This document shows, in pieces, positions 26,997 through 36,339 of a stretch of 64,000 bases of DNA (the first letter of the stretch is position 1; the number at the start of each line of letters is the position of its first letter). The DNA comes from Bacillota bacterium. GTDB lineage: Bacteria > Bacillota > Clostridia > Acetivibrionales > JAEZXR01. A model generated the notes under the pieces. The model did no database searches. It had not been told where the DNA came from and was given only the letters and a program-made list of their open reading frames with translations. The stretch lies in contig JAEZXR010000130.1 of the NCBI GenBank assembly GCA_023419605.1, forward strand, positions 124,001 to 188,000, written 5' to 3'. The position numbers and the translations under genes were made by a program.

Positions 26997-28493
26997 ATGA
27001 AGAAACTGTTTAGCATGATACTTGCAGCTTTAATGCTGCTCGGTACCGTCCAATGGACTTATGCCCAAACAAACCTGGCTGCCCCGCCTGCGACCTGGCA
27101 GGAACATTGGTTTGAGCATAACCAGGTTGTGAAGCTTGTTTATTACAATGATGATGTAGCAGTTTACTTCGACGATGATATCAACAAGACGAATGCCAGC
27201 TGGGTTTTCTCATTTATGACGAACGTGTGGAAGTATTCAAAACAAGTCTACGGGTCCATGGGCGGCGATGGAAGGTTATACGTCATTATCCATAAAAAGT
27301 ACCCTGGCGGGCATCCATCCTATTATTATGACGCCAGCCATGACTACCGGAATGTAATAGACGTGGGCGGCAGCGATTTCAGCAGCCAATCGGGGTGGAA
27401 TATCGGTGTACTCATTCATGAAGTCGGTCATATCGTGGAAAGCACTACAAACGGTGCAAAGGGTTCGCTGGCTTTTGGAATTTGGGGAGACAGCAAATGG
27501 TGCGAAATATACGCGTACGATGTCTATAATGGCATTGGTATGGCCAGTGATGCTAAAAGAGTATATGATAGCTATATAAATGGTACGGACAGCTTCCCGA
27601 AGCCAGGAACTGCCTGGTTCAAGAACTGGTTTTATCCCCTATGGAATAACTACGGGAAATCCCAGGCGCTCTCAAAGTACTTCCAGCTTTTATCACAATA
27701 CTATCCTAAAAACTCCAGCGGGGCCTTTACCCGTAATATGAATATGGGGGAGTTCGTTCATTTCATGAGCGGAGCTGCAGGGGTAAATCTAAAGCCTCTT
27801 GCAACGAGTGCATTCGGATGGACTTCCGAATATGAGACGCAATATCAGAAAGCATGCCAGGATTTTCCCCTTATACTGTACGGTACAAATCCTTCCACTA
27901 ATAAAAATGTGGCATTAAACAAGAGTGCTGAGGCGAACCAGTCAGTGACAGGTGAAGGTCCGGAAAAGGCAGTTGACGGTTCCATAGCGCCATACAGCAA
28001 TGGCAACAGCAAGTGGTGTTCAACCGCTTCCGGAGACAAATGGTTAAGGGTTGACTTGGGACAGAACTACAACATCAACCGATGGGTGGTAAAACATGCG
28101 GGCAGCGGCGGTGAAGACACTGCGTGGAATACCAGGGACTTTAAACTCCAGAAGAGTTCTGATGGAACCAATTGGACAGATGTAGATGTAGTGGCAGGCA
28201 ATACGGCAAGCATCACCGACAGGACTGTCGCAGCGTTTACTGCAAGATATGTAAGACTTTATATCACAACTCCTGCAAGTGCATCTGGCCAAGCTGCAAG
28301 AATATATGAGCTTGAGGTTTATGGATCGTCAGTGCCAACCGGAAGTGATTACGTTGCATGGGCTCCCAACATATTTTACAAGGTTGGGGATATGGTAGCT
28401 TATGGCGGAAAAAACTACAAGTGCATACAGGCACATACCTCTCTAACAGGCTGGGAACCGGCGAATGTTCCTGCCCTCTGGCAAGCTCTGTAG
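26997..28493 (+). CDS. Secreted HExxH metallopeptidase-like protein with CBM32 and CBM5/12 modules
   Basis: A secreted protein of 498 residues. It has a signal peptide (1-25), a probable zinc peptidase domain (about 30-295) with H141-E-V-G-H145 in IHEVGHIVES and a nearby WCEIYAYD that could give the third ligand, an F5/8 type C/CBM32 module (about 303-440), and a C-terminal CBM5/12 module (about 450-498) ending GWEPANVPALW. I cannot name the peptidase family. The chitin-binding module suggests it acts on protein in chitin-rich walls. ATG 26997 has GGAGG 9 nt upstream and is preferred over an in-frame codon at 26982. It sits between rsgI and the chitinase gene, 154 nt from the latter with no strong terminator between, so the two are probably one SigI-driven unit. 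Confidence 0.8.
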   Translation: MKKLFSMILAALMLLGTVQWTYAQTNLAAPPATWQEHWFEHNQVVKLVYYNDDVAVYFDDDINKTNASWVFSFMTNVWKYSKQVYGSMGGDGRLYVIIHKKYPGGHPSYYYDASHDYRNVIDVGGSDFSSQSGWNIGVLIHEVGHIVESTTNGAKGSLAFGIWGDSKWCEIYAYDVYNGIGMASDAKRVYDSYINGTDSFPKPGTAWFKNWFYPLWNNYGKSQALSKYFQLLSQYYPKNSSGAFTRNMNMGEFVHFMSGAAGVNLKPLATSAFGWTSEYETQYQKACQDFPLILYGTNPSTNKNVALNKSAEANQSVTGEGPEKAVDGSIAPYSNGNSKWCSTASGDKWLRVDLGQNYNINRWVVKHAGSGGEDTAWNTRDFKLQKSSDGTNWTDVDVVAGNTASITDRTVAAFTARYVRLYITTPASASGQAARIYELEVYGSSVPTGSDYVAWAPNIFYKVGDMVAYGGKNYKCIQAHTSLTGWEPANVPALWQAL

Positions 28494-28647
28494 TCCTTAC
28501 GGAGGCAAAAAGGCATCCCCATAGAAGAAGAAAGTCTTCCATTATCTAAAGGAAAAATTGTTAAATAACGTTCAGCACGCTGAAAACTTACTATTGCAGG
28601 GACGCATAAAAAATTTTTTATTCATGCTCGAAAGGAGTCGATGTATT

Positions 28648-31494
28648 TTGAAGTATATAAAAGTAAGAAAATTATTGGTTTTTCTTATGGCCTTTGCACT
28701 TGTTTTTTCACAGATGGTAATTGTACCGACCGCAGCGGTAGCGGGAAACAAAAATATTGTAGTATATTTCCCAAATTGGGGAACATATAATGCTGCCCAC
28801 AGTAATATCACTGTAGGCCAGATCCCTTGGAACAAGGTAACTGTCATTAACCATGCGTTTTTTGAGGTGGATTCGGGATTCAAGCTGGCAACTACGGATG
28901 CGTTTGCGGATTTCGATAAAGCATTTCCACATTCTGAAGGCTGGGATGCAAATCAACTCAGAGGGCACATGGGAGAGTACAAGTATTATAAGTCCCAGTA
29001 TCCTAACGTAAAAGTACTTATATCGGTAGGCGGATGGACGAGAGGGCAGAATTTCCATGCCATGGCTGCTTCTTCCTCCACCCGGGCGGTGTTTATAAGC
29101 AGTGTTGTTGAATTTTTGAAGAAATACCCCTTTATCGACGGTGTAGACCTTGACTGGGAATTCCCAGGTATCGATAGAAGGCCGGATCCCAATGACCAGT
29201 ATGACAAAGGCTGCCCGGGAGGACCGGAGGATAAGCAGAACTTTACGGCATTACTCCGGGAAATCCGTCAAGCATACAATAACAATGGATTATCCGGCAA
29301 AATGCTGACCATCGCTGCACCAGCAGGATATGACAAGGCACAACTTCAGGAACCGGATGTTTATGCCCAATACCTGGATTTCCTGAATGTTATGACGTAT
29401 GATATTCACGGGGCATGGGAAACTACAACAAACCATCACGCTGCAATTTATCCGAATCCCAATGATCCTTCGGGGACAACTCCCGTAGATATTAAAAACA
29501 AATATAATACCGATGCTGCAATGAAACTGTACAGGGATACATATAAAATACCCGCAAGTAAGCTTAATGTGGGTTCTCCGTTCTATTCCAGAGGCTGGAA
29601 AGGTGTTGTGAACAATGGCGGCAGCCTTCCGGGCTTATTTGCTGCTGCAAGCGGAGCACCGGTAGGTACTTGGGATAACCCGCAGTCCCCGGGAGGGCAA
29701 AATCCCTACTTCAAAATGAAGGAACTGGAAAGGACGCCCGGTTACACAAAATACAGGGATCCCTACGCAAAAGTACCCTACTTGTATAATGCGTCGGAAG
29801 GCATCATGTATACCTACGAGGATGAAGAATCTCTCACGGAGCGGTGCAATTATGTATTAAATAACGGTTATGGCGGAATCATCGCCTGGGAAATATCCGG
29901 GGATGACCCCAACGGATTTCCGCTGACAAACTTACTGGCAAACAAGCTTGCAAACGGGGGCGGAAACCCAACGCCTACACCAACCATTACTCCAACTGTC
30001 ACACCGGCAACTCCGACACCGACACCAACCAACAGCACCTATCCTGCATGGGATAGAAGCAAGGTCTATATAGGTGGAGATATGGTTTCCCATAACGGTA
30101 AAAATTACAAAGCTCTATGGTGGACACAGGGGGAAGAACCTGGTGTTGCCCAAGTTTGGGAATTGACAACTCCAACGACTACACCAACACCTACTCCAAC
30201 ACCAACCAACAGCACCTATCCTGCATGGGATAGAAGCAAGGTCTATGTGGGTGGAGATATGGTTTCCTACAACGGCAAAGTATACAAAGCGCTATGGTGG
30301 ACGCAGGGGGAAGAGCCTGGTGTTGCCCAAGTTTGGGAGTTGAAAACTACAACTCCGACACCCACACCAACGCCTACAGTGACGCCTACACCTGGGCCAA
30401 CACAAACACCGGGAGCAGGTGCGCGCATGTATGTAGGGTATTCAGGCACATGGAATACAAGCATCAATGATCTTGTGCCTGGAAATATACCGAACTACTT
30501 CACCCACATTAACCTCGCTTTTGCAAAGCCGAACACAACGTATCAAAAAGGTTCCTATGAGTTTGACCAAGCAGTGGCGGGATTTGAGTTCGTTGAAGGT
30601 GCAACAACCAACAACGGACAAAAGAAATTTACAGCCCAGCAGGCGCAAGACCTCAGCAATAACATTGCTGCTTTGAAGGCCCGCGGAACACAGGTTTGGG
30701 TTTCCATTGGAGGTTGGGCATACAGCCAGGGTTCTTCGTGGTCCGGTTTTAATGCAGCCCGCGTGGTAGACCTTGCACTGGATTTGGGTGCATCCGGAAT
30801 CGACGTTGACTGGGAAGCAGAGGGCGCAACCTGCAATAAGCAGACTGCCGACACATTCGGTTGTACAACGGATAACCAAATCATAAGTATCATTACCAAC
30901 CTCTATAATGAGATCCGCTCTCGGGGGGCTAACCTGGGCATATCCGTTGCAGGCTGGTCAACCGGCGCATACTATGTAAAGGGATCACCCTTTGAAGAAG
31001 GGAAGGTTCAATGGGGTTCACCCTTCGGCGGCGTTATGTACCGTGTGGTAAAAGACCATGGAAACAAAATCAACCACATCAACCTGATGTCTTACGATGG
31101 CGGTGAATATTACGATCCGCGTGAAGGATACGAGTCCTATCGTGCTATCTACAACGGCCCCATTAACATGGGGATGGAAATCGCACCGGAAGGTGCAGGC
31201 GGTGCGGTGTTGAAACTGAATGCAGAGCCGGGGACTGTATACGACGCTGAAATGTTGACCGGCCAAAACAACATGGCAACCAGGTATTATAATGTTGAAA
31301 CCCTGGTGAACTATATCAAGAACAAAGGCCGTCCCAATGACGGATTCATGATCTGGCAGATTTGGAAGGAACGCGTTCATATGCCGGCACCGGCAGGAGC
31401 AGCAACGGTAAACAGCGCCGGTCAATACGTTTGCCGGAACTTGCCTCTCTCCGGAGATGCAAGTCAGGCCATCCCGAACCTTCCTAAATATTAA
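28648..31494 (+). CDS. Secreted bifunctional chitinase GH18-CBM5/12-CBM5/12-GH18
   Basis: A secreted chitinase of 948 residues. Order: signal peptide (1-33), GH18 domain A (about 36-440; DGVDLDWE with catalytic E171), Pro-Thr linker, CBM5/12, Pro-Thr linker, second CBM5/12, Pro-Thr linker, GH18 domain B (about 590-930; SGIDVDWE with catalytic E723). Domain A has the full DxxDxDxE motif; domain B has Ser in place of the first Asp, a change tolerated in some GH18 groups. A pairing of different GH18 types suggests combined endo/exo or front/back-end chitin attack. TTG 28648 is chosen: AAAGGAG lies 10 nt upstream and a clean signal peptide starts there, whereas the open frame begins at 28558. The two linker-CBM units are near-identical in DNA. 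Confidence 0.92.
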   Translation: MKYIKVRKLLVFLMAFALVFSQMVIVPTAAVAGNKNIVVYFPNWGTYNAAHSNITVGQIPWNKVTVINHAFFEVDSGFKLATTDAFADFDKAFPHSEGWDANQLRGHMGEYKYYKSQYPNVKVLISVGGWTRGQNFHAMAASSSTRAVFISSVVEFLKKYPFIDGVDLDWEFPGIDRRPDPNDQYDKGCPGGPEDKQNFTALLREIRQAYNNNGLSGKMLTIAAPAGYDKAQLQEPDVYAQYLDFLNVMTYDIHGAWETTTNHHAAIYPNPNDPSGTTPVDIKNKYNTDAAMKLYRDTYKIPASKLNVGSPFYSRGWKGVVNNGGSLPGLFAAASGAPVGTWDNPQSPGGQNPYFKMKELERTPGYTKYRDPYAKVPYLYNASEGIMYTYEDEESLTERCNYVLNNGYGGIIAWEISGDDPNGFPLTNLLANKLANGGGNPTPTPTITPTVTPATPTPTPTNSTYPAWDRSKVYIGGDMVSHNGKNYKALWWTQGEEPGVAQVWELTTPTTTPTPTPTPTNSTYPAWDRSKVYVGGDMVSYNGKVYKALWWTQGEEPGVAQVWELKTTTPTPTPTPTVTPTPGPTQTPGAGARMYVGYSGTWNTSINDLVPGNIPNYFTHINLAFAKPNTTYQKGSYEFDQAVAGFEFVEGATTNNGQKKFTAQQAQDLSNNIAALKARGTQVWVSIGGWAYSQGSSWSGFNAARVVDLALDLGASGIDVDWEAEGATCNKQTADTFGCTTDNQIISIITNLYNEIRSRGANLGISVAGWSTGAYYVKGSPFEEGKVQWGSPFGGVMYRVVKDHGNKINHINLMSYDGGEYYDPREGYESYRAIYNGPINMGMEIAPEGAGGAVLKLNAEPGTVYDAEMLTGQNNMATRYYNVETLVNYIKNKGRPNDGFMIWQIWKERVHMPAPAGAATVNSAGQYVCRNLPLSGDASQAIPNLPKY
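30022..30345 (+). repeat. Tandem linker-CBM5/12 duplication in the chitinase gene
   Basis: Unit 1 (30022-30168) and unit 2 (30199-30345) repeat with an offset of 177 nt, separated by a short Pro-Thr-coding stretch. They differ at only a few positions, for example ATAGGT versus GTGGGT and CATAACGGTAAA versus TACAACGGCAAA, so the duplication is recent or kept uniform by recombination. Confidence 0.85.
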
Positions 31495-31940
31495 TAAATC
31501 TATCGAAATTAATGGTTAACAGTGTTGCGTAAACTTTTCTTGAGGAATTCTAGGCACAAAATACGATGTATTCGACGATCAAATCAAATTTATGAGTGAA
31601 GGATATCATATCGATGGCCAATTCGCTTTTAATATGATATTCTTCCCATTCTTTTTAAGAATCCAAATCTAAAACCTACGGAACTTTGATGCAGCCCTTA
31701 CACCCTATAAGAACAGCGTATCAACCATAGAACCGCCGAAAGGAGAAGGTTATTGGTGATATACAAGTACAAGCCCATCTACAGTTTATTCGGTGGATGG
31801 AAATTCGAGTAGAGCTCATTTTTTCATAAGGAATAGAAAAGCCATAGCAAATTTCAAACATCAAACACGATGCTGAATAATCTATCAAGTAAATGTCAAT
31901 AATCCTTTGGACGCCATATTTTACCAATAGGGGGCTTTAT
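31495..31940. other. Intergenic region with possible decayed coding remnant
   Basis: No intact gene. One frame reads NFDAALTPYKNSVSTIEPPK, continues through GEGYW to a TGA at about 31756, then on as YTSTSPSTVYSVDGNSS to about 31874. Another frame at about 31557-31665 reads YDVFDDQIKFMSEGYHIDGQ. The composition is like secreted-protein sequence, so this may be a worn gene, but no homology can be claimed. Confidence 0.3.
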
Positions 31941-33488
31941 ATGTTTAAGCGTTCTAAAAAGGATACTGAGAAAATTTTAGATAAATTAAAGAAAAGCCGA
32001 AGGAATGATGAAAAGTTAACTAAAAAGTTAGAGCATAATATCAACGTTTTTAAGGATATATTCAACCATGATGAAACACTTGTAACAAGGCAATTTGAAA
32101 ACCAGAAAGATAATGCCGTCAGGTGTTGTATTGTATTTATTGACGGTATGATTAACAATGAAATCGTTAATGAAAATATAATCGAGCCCATCGTAAAAAA
32201 TCAGTTGCTAAAATATGAGGACAACACGATTGATAAACTACGTTTTCAGGTTATCGTATCCAATAAAATTGAAAAGGTATCCGATATTGAAAAACTTGTA
32301 GAAGCGATTATAAATGGTGATACTGTCCTTTTATTGGAAGGCTCGGAAGAAGCATTAATTGTCAGCACCAAAGGGTGGCAAACCAGGTCTGTAGAAAAAC
32401 CTGAATCGGAAAATGTATTACGTGGCCCAAGGGAAGGATTTACAGAGTCCTTAATGATTAATCTCACACTGATAAGAAGACGAATTAAAACACCTGATTT
32501 GAAATTTACGTTTAGGACGCTAGGGATTCGGTCTCGCACCAAAGCATCCATTTGTTATATTGATGGTTTAGTGAATGAGAAGGTACTGAAAGAACTTTCA
32601 AAAAGGCTTGATGACTTAGAAATAGATGGTGTTTTAGATAGCGGCTACATACAGGAGCTTATTAAAGACTCTCCTTTTTCACCATTTAAAACAATAGGAA
32701 ATACGGAAAGACCCGATGTAGTTGCAGCAAAATTGCTGGAAGGCCGTATAGCCCTGGTTTTAGACGGTACGCCGTTTGTTCTGACTTTACCTTTTGTATT
32801 TATTGAGTATTTTCAGGTAAGCGAGGATTATTATAATAACTTTTACTTCGCTTCGATAAACAGGCTGATCAGGGTGCTTGGGTATATCATGACAATTAGT
32901 GTTCCGGCTGTGTATGTAGCATTAACCACATATCATCAGGAGATGATACCGACACCTTTGCTACTAAGCATTTCAGCAGCACGGCAGGGTGTACCGTTTC
33001 CAACGATTGTTGAGGCAATTGGACTACTTTTTGTCTTTGAAGTATTAAGAGAAACCGGAGTACGAATGCCGTCAACCATCGGTCAAACGATAAGTATCAT
33101 TGGTGCGTTGGTTTTGGGACAAGCGGCAGTTGAAGCAAAATTAGTGAGTGCCCCCATCATCATTGTTGTTGCGCTTACGGGTATTACCGGTTTGTTAATA
33201 CCGCGTTTGAAAAGTGCCAATATATTGATAAGGCTTGCTTTACTACTTCTTTCAGCCTTTTTAGGGCTTTATGGGTTTGCTTTTGGCATCATCGTTTTGT
33301 TGGTCCATTTATTTGGAATGCGTTCTTTTGGCATACCCTATATGATGAACTTTAACTCGTTAAAACCACAAGATTTAAAAGATACGGTCGTAAGAGCACC
33401 CTGGTGGTATATGCATTATCGCCCTAAATTTGTTGCTGCCAACAACTACATTAGAAAAACATATTCGAAGGGTAACGGAGGAAAGTGA
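31941..33488 (+). CDS. Spore germinant receptor subunit A (GerA/GerKA family)
   Basis: An inner-membrane spore germinant receptor A subunit of 515 residues. A large N-terminal hydrophilic region (about 1-290) has the GerA motifs VLLLEGSEEALIVSTKGWQ and RGPREGFTESLMINLTLIRRRI. Four to five membrane helices follow (about 300-480), with IPTPLLLSISAARQGVPFPT and the EVLRETGVRMPSTIGQTISI segment typical of the family, and a short C-tail. ATG 31941 is chosen (ATAGGGGG about 8 nt upstream). It is the first gene of a four-gene receptor operon in the order A-C-D-B; the germinant is unknown. Confidence 0.92.
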   Translation: MFKRSKKDTEKILDKLKKSRRNDEKLTKKLEHNINVFKDIFNHDETLVTRQFENQKDNAVRCCIVFIDGMINNEIVNENIIEPIVKNQLLKYEDNTIDKLRFQVIVSNKIEKVSDIEKLVEAIINGDTVLLLEGSEEALIVSTKGWQTRSVEKPESENVLRGPREGFTESLMINLTLIRRRIKTPDLKFTFRTLGIRSRTKASICYIDGLVNEKVLKELSKRLDDLEIDGVLDSGYIQELIKDSPFSPFKTIGNTERPDVVAAKLLEGRIALVLDGTPFVLTLPFVFIEYFQVSEDYYNNFYFASINRLIRVLGYIMTISVPAVYVALTTYHQEMIPTPLLLSISAARQGVPFPTIVEAIGLLFVFEVLRETGVRMPSTIGQTISIIGALVLGQAAVEAKLVSAPIIIVVALTGITGLLIPRLKSANILIRLALLLLSAFLGLYGFAFGIIVLLVHLFGMRSFGIPYMMNFNSLKPQDLKDTVVRAPWWYMHYRPKFVAANNYIRKTYSKGNGGK

Positions 33489-33490
33489 GT

Positions 33491-34651
33491 ATGAAGCTTA
33501 TACTAAAAATAACACTACTTTCTGCTCTGATTTTTATGAATATGTTTTTAATTACCGGCTGTTGGAATTACCGGGAAATAGAAAAGTTGTCAATTGTTGC
33601 AGGAGCTGCCATTGATAAGGAAGATGATCAATATCTGATGACAGTAGAAATCGCCAATTTGACAGGGGGAAAAGAAGCTAAAGTTGAATCGAAAAAAGTT
33701 GAGGCAAAAGGAGATACAATATTTGATGCGGCCAGAAACGTTATAAAAATTTCCGGTAAAAAACTTTACTGGAGCCATGTAAAGGTTGTTATTTTTAGCC
33801 AGGAAATTGCCAGAGAAGGAATAATACAAGCCATCGACTGGTTTAACAGGGATGCGGAAACAAGAATATCCACAAATTTGTTGATATCAAAGGAAAAAAC
33901 GGCGAAAGAGCTTTTGGAACAACAAAGCATTACAGAAGAAATTCGTTCCTTTGAAATGTATGATATGCTGACCTCACAAAAAAGTTTGTCAAAGGCTCCC
34001 AGAATAGCAGTTTACGAATTTATTAATGCTTTGGCAGCGCAAGGAAAATCTGCGGTACTTCCTGCGGTAGGTATTACGGTGAATGAAGGTCAAAGAATCC
34101 CGGAATTAAGTGGTACGGCAGTGTTTAAGGAAGATAGACTGATCGATTTTCTTGATGAGGAAGATACTAAATATTTTCTTTTTATCATAAACAAAGTAAG
34201 GGGCGGATTGCTTATTGAAAAAGTAGGGACAGAGAGTTCGCACACTAATATAACTTTGGAGATATTTTCCGATCTAACGAATACCAAAATTAAACCTATA
34301 TATTCCAACGGAAAGTTAACGATGAAGTTGGATGTTTATGTAACTGTATCGATTGGGGAGATAGGGGGTTTTGAGAATTATATCAATGAACCGGGACGTG
34401 CAAAACTGAAGAAGGATGTTGAAGAGTTGCTGAAGGATAACATAAAACGGGTGATAAAGAAAGTACAAAATGACTATGGCAGCGATATTTTCGGGTTTGG
34501 CAGCATTGTTAAAGAGGATATGCCTTATGTTTGGAAAGACATAGAAAAGGACTGGGAAAAAATCTATAAGGATTTGGATGTAGATGTGAATGTGGATGTA
34601 AACATCACCAATAGTGCCCTTGTAGTGAAACCGGTAAAAAAAGGAGACTAA
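33491..34651 (+). CDS. Spore germinant receptor lipoprotein subunit C (Ger(x)C family)
   Basis: A lipoprotein of about 386 residues anchored on the outer face of the spore inner membrane. The signal peptide ends in the lipobox LITGCW, with the Cys at about residue 22, followed by NYREIEKLSIVAGAAID, the usual start of GerC proteins. Further family motifs are DTIFDAARNVIKISGKKLYWSHVKV and the C-terminal KKDVEELLKDNIKRVIKKVQ. ATG 33491 has GGAGG at 8 nt; a GTG at 33485 also overlaps the gerA stop but is too close to the ribosome site. Full length for the family. Confidence 0.92.
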   Translation: MKLILKITLLSALIFMNMFLITGCWNYREIEKLSIVAGAAIDKEDDQYLMTVEIANLTGGKEAKVESKKVEAKGDTIFDAARNVIKISGKKLYWSHVKVVIFSQEIAREGIIQAIDWFNRDAETRISTNLLISKEKTAKELLEQQSITEEIRSFEMYDMLTSQKSLSKAPRIAVYEFINALAAQGKSAVLPAVGITVNEGQRIPELSGTAVFKEDRLIDFLDEEDTKYFLFIINKVRGGLLIEKVGTESSHTNITLEIFSDLTNTKIKPIYSNGKLTMKLDVYVTVSIGEIGGFENYINEPGRAKLKKDVEELLKDNIKRVIKKVQNDYGSDIFGFGSIVKEDMPYVWKDIEKDWEKIYKDLDVDVNVDVNITNSALVVKPVKKGD

Positions 34652-34654
34652 TAT

Positions 34655-34882
34655 ATGTTAATATTCGTACTTTTATTATTAATTATCGCAGCTTTTTCAT
34701 TCAATGACCTTGTACCGATCTATAGAAACAAACAATGGAAAGTTTTTTGGACGTATATAGCGATAATGGCTATACTTGTTTTTGCTGGTGCATTGATTCG
34801 TTTAAACGTAAATATACCCAGTCCTGCAGTACCATTGAAAAAATTAGTTACCATCATCTTTGGACAGCATGGAGAGGTATAA
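34655..34882 (+). CDS. Small two-helix membrane protein, germinant receptor D-subunit-like
   Basis: A 75-residue protein with two membrane helices (about 1-20 and 30-48), a Lys/Arg/Trp-rich cytoplasmic-type turn between them and a short C-tail. It lies 3 nt after the C-subunit gene and 39 nt before the permease subunit gene. Size, topology and place match the D subunits known from Bacillus germinant receptor operons, which modulate receptor function. Sequence similarity to those could not be checked, so the D name is positional. Confidence 0.7.
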   Translation: MLIFVLLLLIIAAFSFNDLVPIYRNKQWKVFWTYIAIMAILVFAGALIRLNVNIPSPAVPLKKLVTIIFGQHGEV

Positions 34883-34921
34883 CCGTAACTTCCGTAATGA
34901 AAGATAGAAAGTAGGAGACAT

Positions 34922-36031
34922 ATGAGTAAAGAGATTATTTCGGATAAACAGGGTATCACGATGATGGCGATGTTTATCATGGGCAGCACATTGATTTTGG
35001 GTGCTGGCGGGGAAGCAAAACAGGATGTTTGGATTGCTATTTTGCTTGCGATCGCATTCGCAATACCGGCTTTGTTTGTTTACTCCAGGCTTCTTTCTCT
35101 TTACCCGGGGAAAGATTTGTTTGACATATTGGAAATCATTTTCGGAAAAATTATCAGCAAATTTATACAGATCCTATTTATATGGTATGCCTTTCACTTA
35201 GGGGCTTTGGTGATCCGAAATTTTACAGAGTTTATCAGGATTGTTGCCATGCCCGAAACCCCGCCTTTTATTACGAATATTTTTTTGGGGATCGTTTGTA
35301 TTCTGGCGATAAAAGATGGAATCGAAGTACTTGGACGAGTAACGACTTTTATTTTGCCAATATTAATAACGATTATCCTTTTCGTTGTCCTTCTATCAAC
35401 ATCCGATATTCAGTTAAGCAACCTTAAGCCTGTGCTATACGATGGATTTAAGCCTGTATTAAAGGGAGCTTTTTCAACCTTCTCCTTCCCATTAGCGGAA
35501 ACAGTAGTTTTTACAATGGTGTACAGTTCGCTGAAGAGTAAAGGGAGTTCTTATAAGGTTTATTATTTGGGTCTGCTCATCGGCAGTTTACTTATGGTGA
35601 TTGTTTCTGTCAGGAACCTTCTGGTTTTGGGGCCTGAAACTGCTTCAATATTATATTTTCCGTCCTATTCTGCTGTGAGTGTGGTAAATATTGGAGAAAT
35701 TTTGCAGAGAATTGAAGTTACAGTGGCGGTAGTATTCCTGTTTGCGGGTTTTACTAAGGTAAGTATTTGCATGTATGCTGCCACGAATGGAATTGTAAAA
35801 ACCTTTAATCTGGGCGACTACCGGAATATGGTTGCCCCGGTAGGGCTATTAATGGTACTGCTTACAAGAATCATATATGAAAATGCCATGGAGATGGTGG
35901 AATGGGCAAAATATGTTTATCCCTATTATGCCATTCCGTTTCAAATCATTTTGCCCATCGTTATATTAATTGTTGCGGAAGTTAGAATTCGTTCAAGAAA
36001 GCAAGGCATCGCTTCAAGAGATATAGAGTAA
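34922..36031 (+). CDS. Spore germinant receptor permease subunit B (GerB family)
   Basis: A membrane protein of 369 residues in the endospore germination permease (APC-type) family with about ten hydrophobic helices. The N-terminus KEIISDKQGITMMAMFIMG is typical of GerB proteins, and the first helix region GSTLILGAGGEAKQDVW contains a Gly-rich unwound stretch used in amino-acid or sugar binding in the family. It is the last gene of the A-C-D-B operon and is followed by a long-loop terminator hairpin. Ribosome site: AGTAGGAG about 7 nt before ATG. Confidence 0.92.
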   Translation: MSKEIISDKQGITMMAMFIMGSTLILGAGGEAKQDVWIAILLAIAFAIPALFVYSRLLSLYPGKDLFDILEIIFGKIISKFIQILFIWYAFHLGALVIRNFTEFIRIVAMPETPPFITNIFLGIVCILAIKDGIEVLGRVTTFILPILITIILFVVLLSTSDIQLSNLKPVLYDGFKPVLKGAFSTFSFPLAETVVFTMVYSSLKSKGSSYKVYYLGLLIGSLLMVIVSVRNLLVLGPETASILYFPSYSAVSVVNIGEILQRIEVTVAVVFLFAGFTKVSICMYAATNGIVKTFNLGDYRNMVAPVGLLMVLLTRIIYENAMEMVEWAKYVYPYYAIPFQIILPIVILIVAEVRIRSRKQGIASRDIE

Positions 36032-36339
36032 TGGATGGGTAAGGTTATGATAAGGAAACTAAATATCATAGATGCCGGCGGCTCTTCTGCCGCTACAGCT
36101 CCTTCGTTAATGGATGTGGTTGCTTGAATGCTCTACTGACATTGACGAAGGAGCTTTTAAACTTTTTACAGGCCAAGTTTATATTGAATTTATTTAATAT
36201 TTTATAGATGCTGATTAAGGAAAAACCTTATGGTATAATTATGTAAAAAAGAACAATATTTCTATGTCAAAAAACCTGCTTTACAGTACTTGGGGCAAAA
36301 CGCTAGAAAAACACAACGATAATTCTTCGGATAGAAGGT
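36032..36339. other. Intergenic region between the germination operon and the two-component system
   Basis: It contains the terminator hairpin at 36097-36158. At 36179-36245 lies AT-rich DNA with TATTGAATTTATTTAATATTTTATAG and TATGGTATAATTATG. The latter holds TATAAT at about 36234-36239, a probable -10 for the histidine kinase operon. Confidence 0.5.
36097..36158 (+). terminator. Terminator after the germinant receptor operon
   Basis: AGCTCCTTCGTTAATG pairs with CATTGACGAAGGAGCT (one G-U) across a 27-nt loop, followed by TTTT. Confidence 0.75.
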
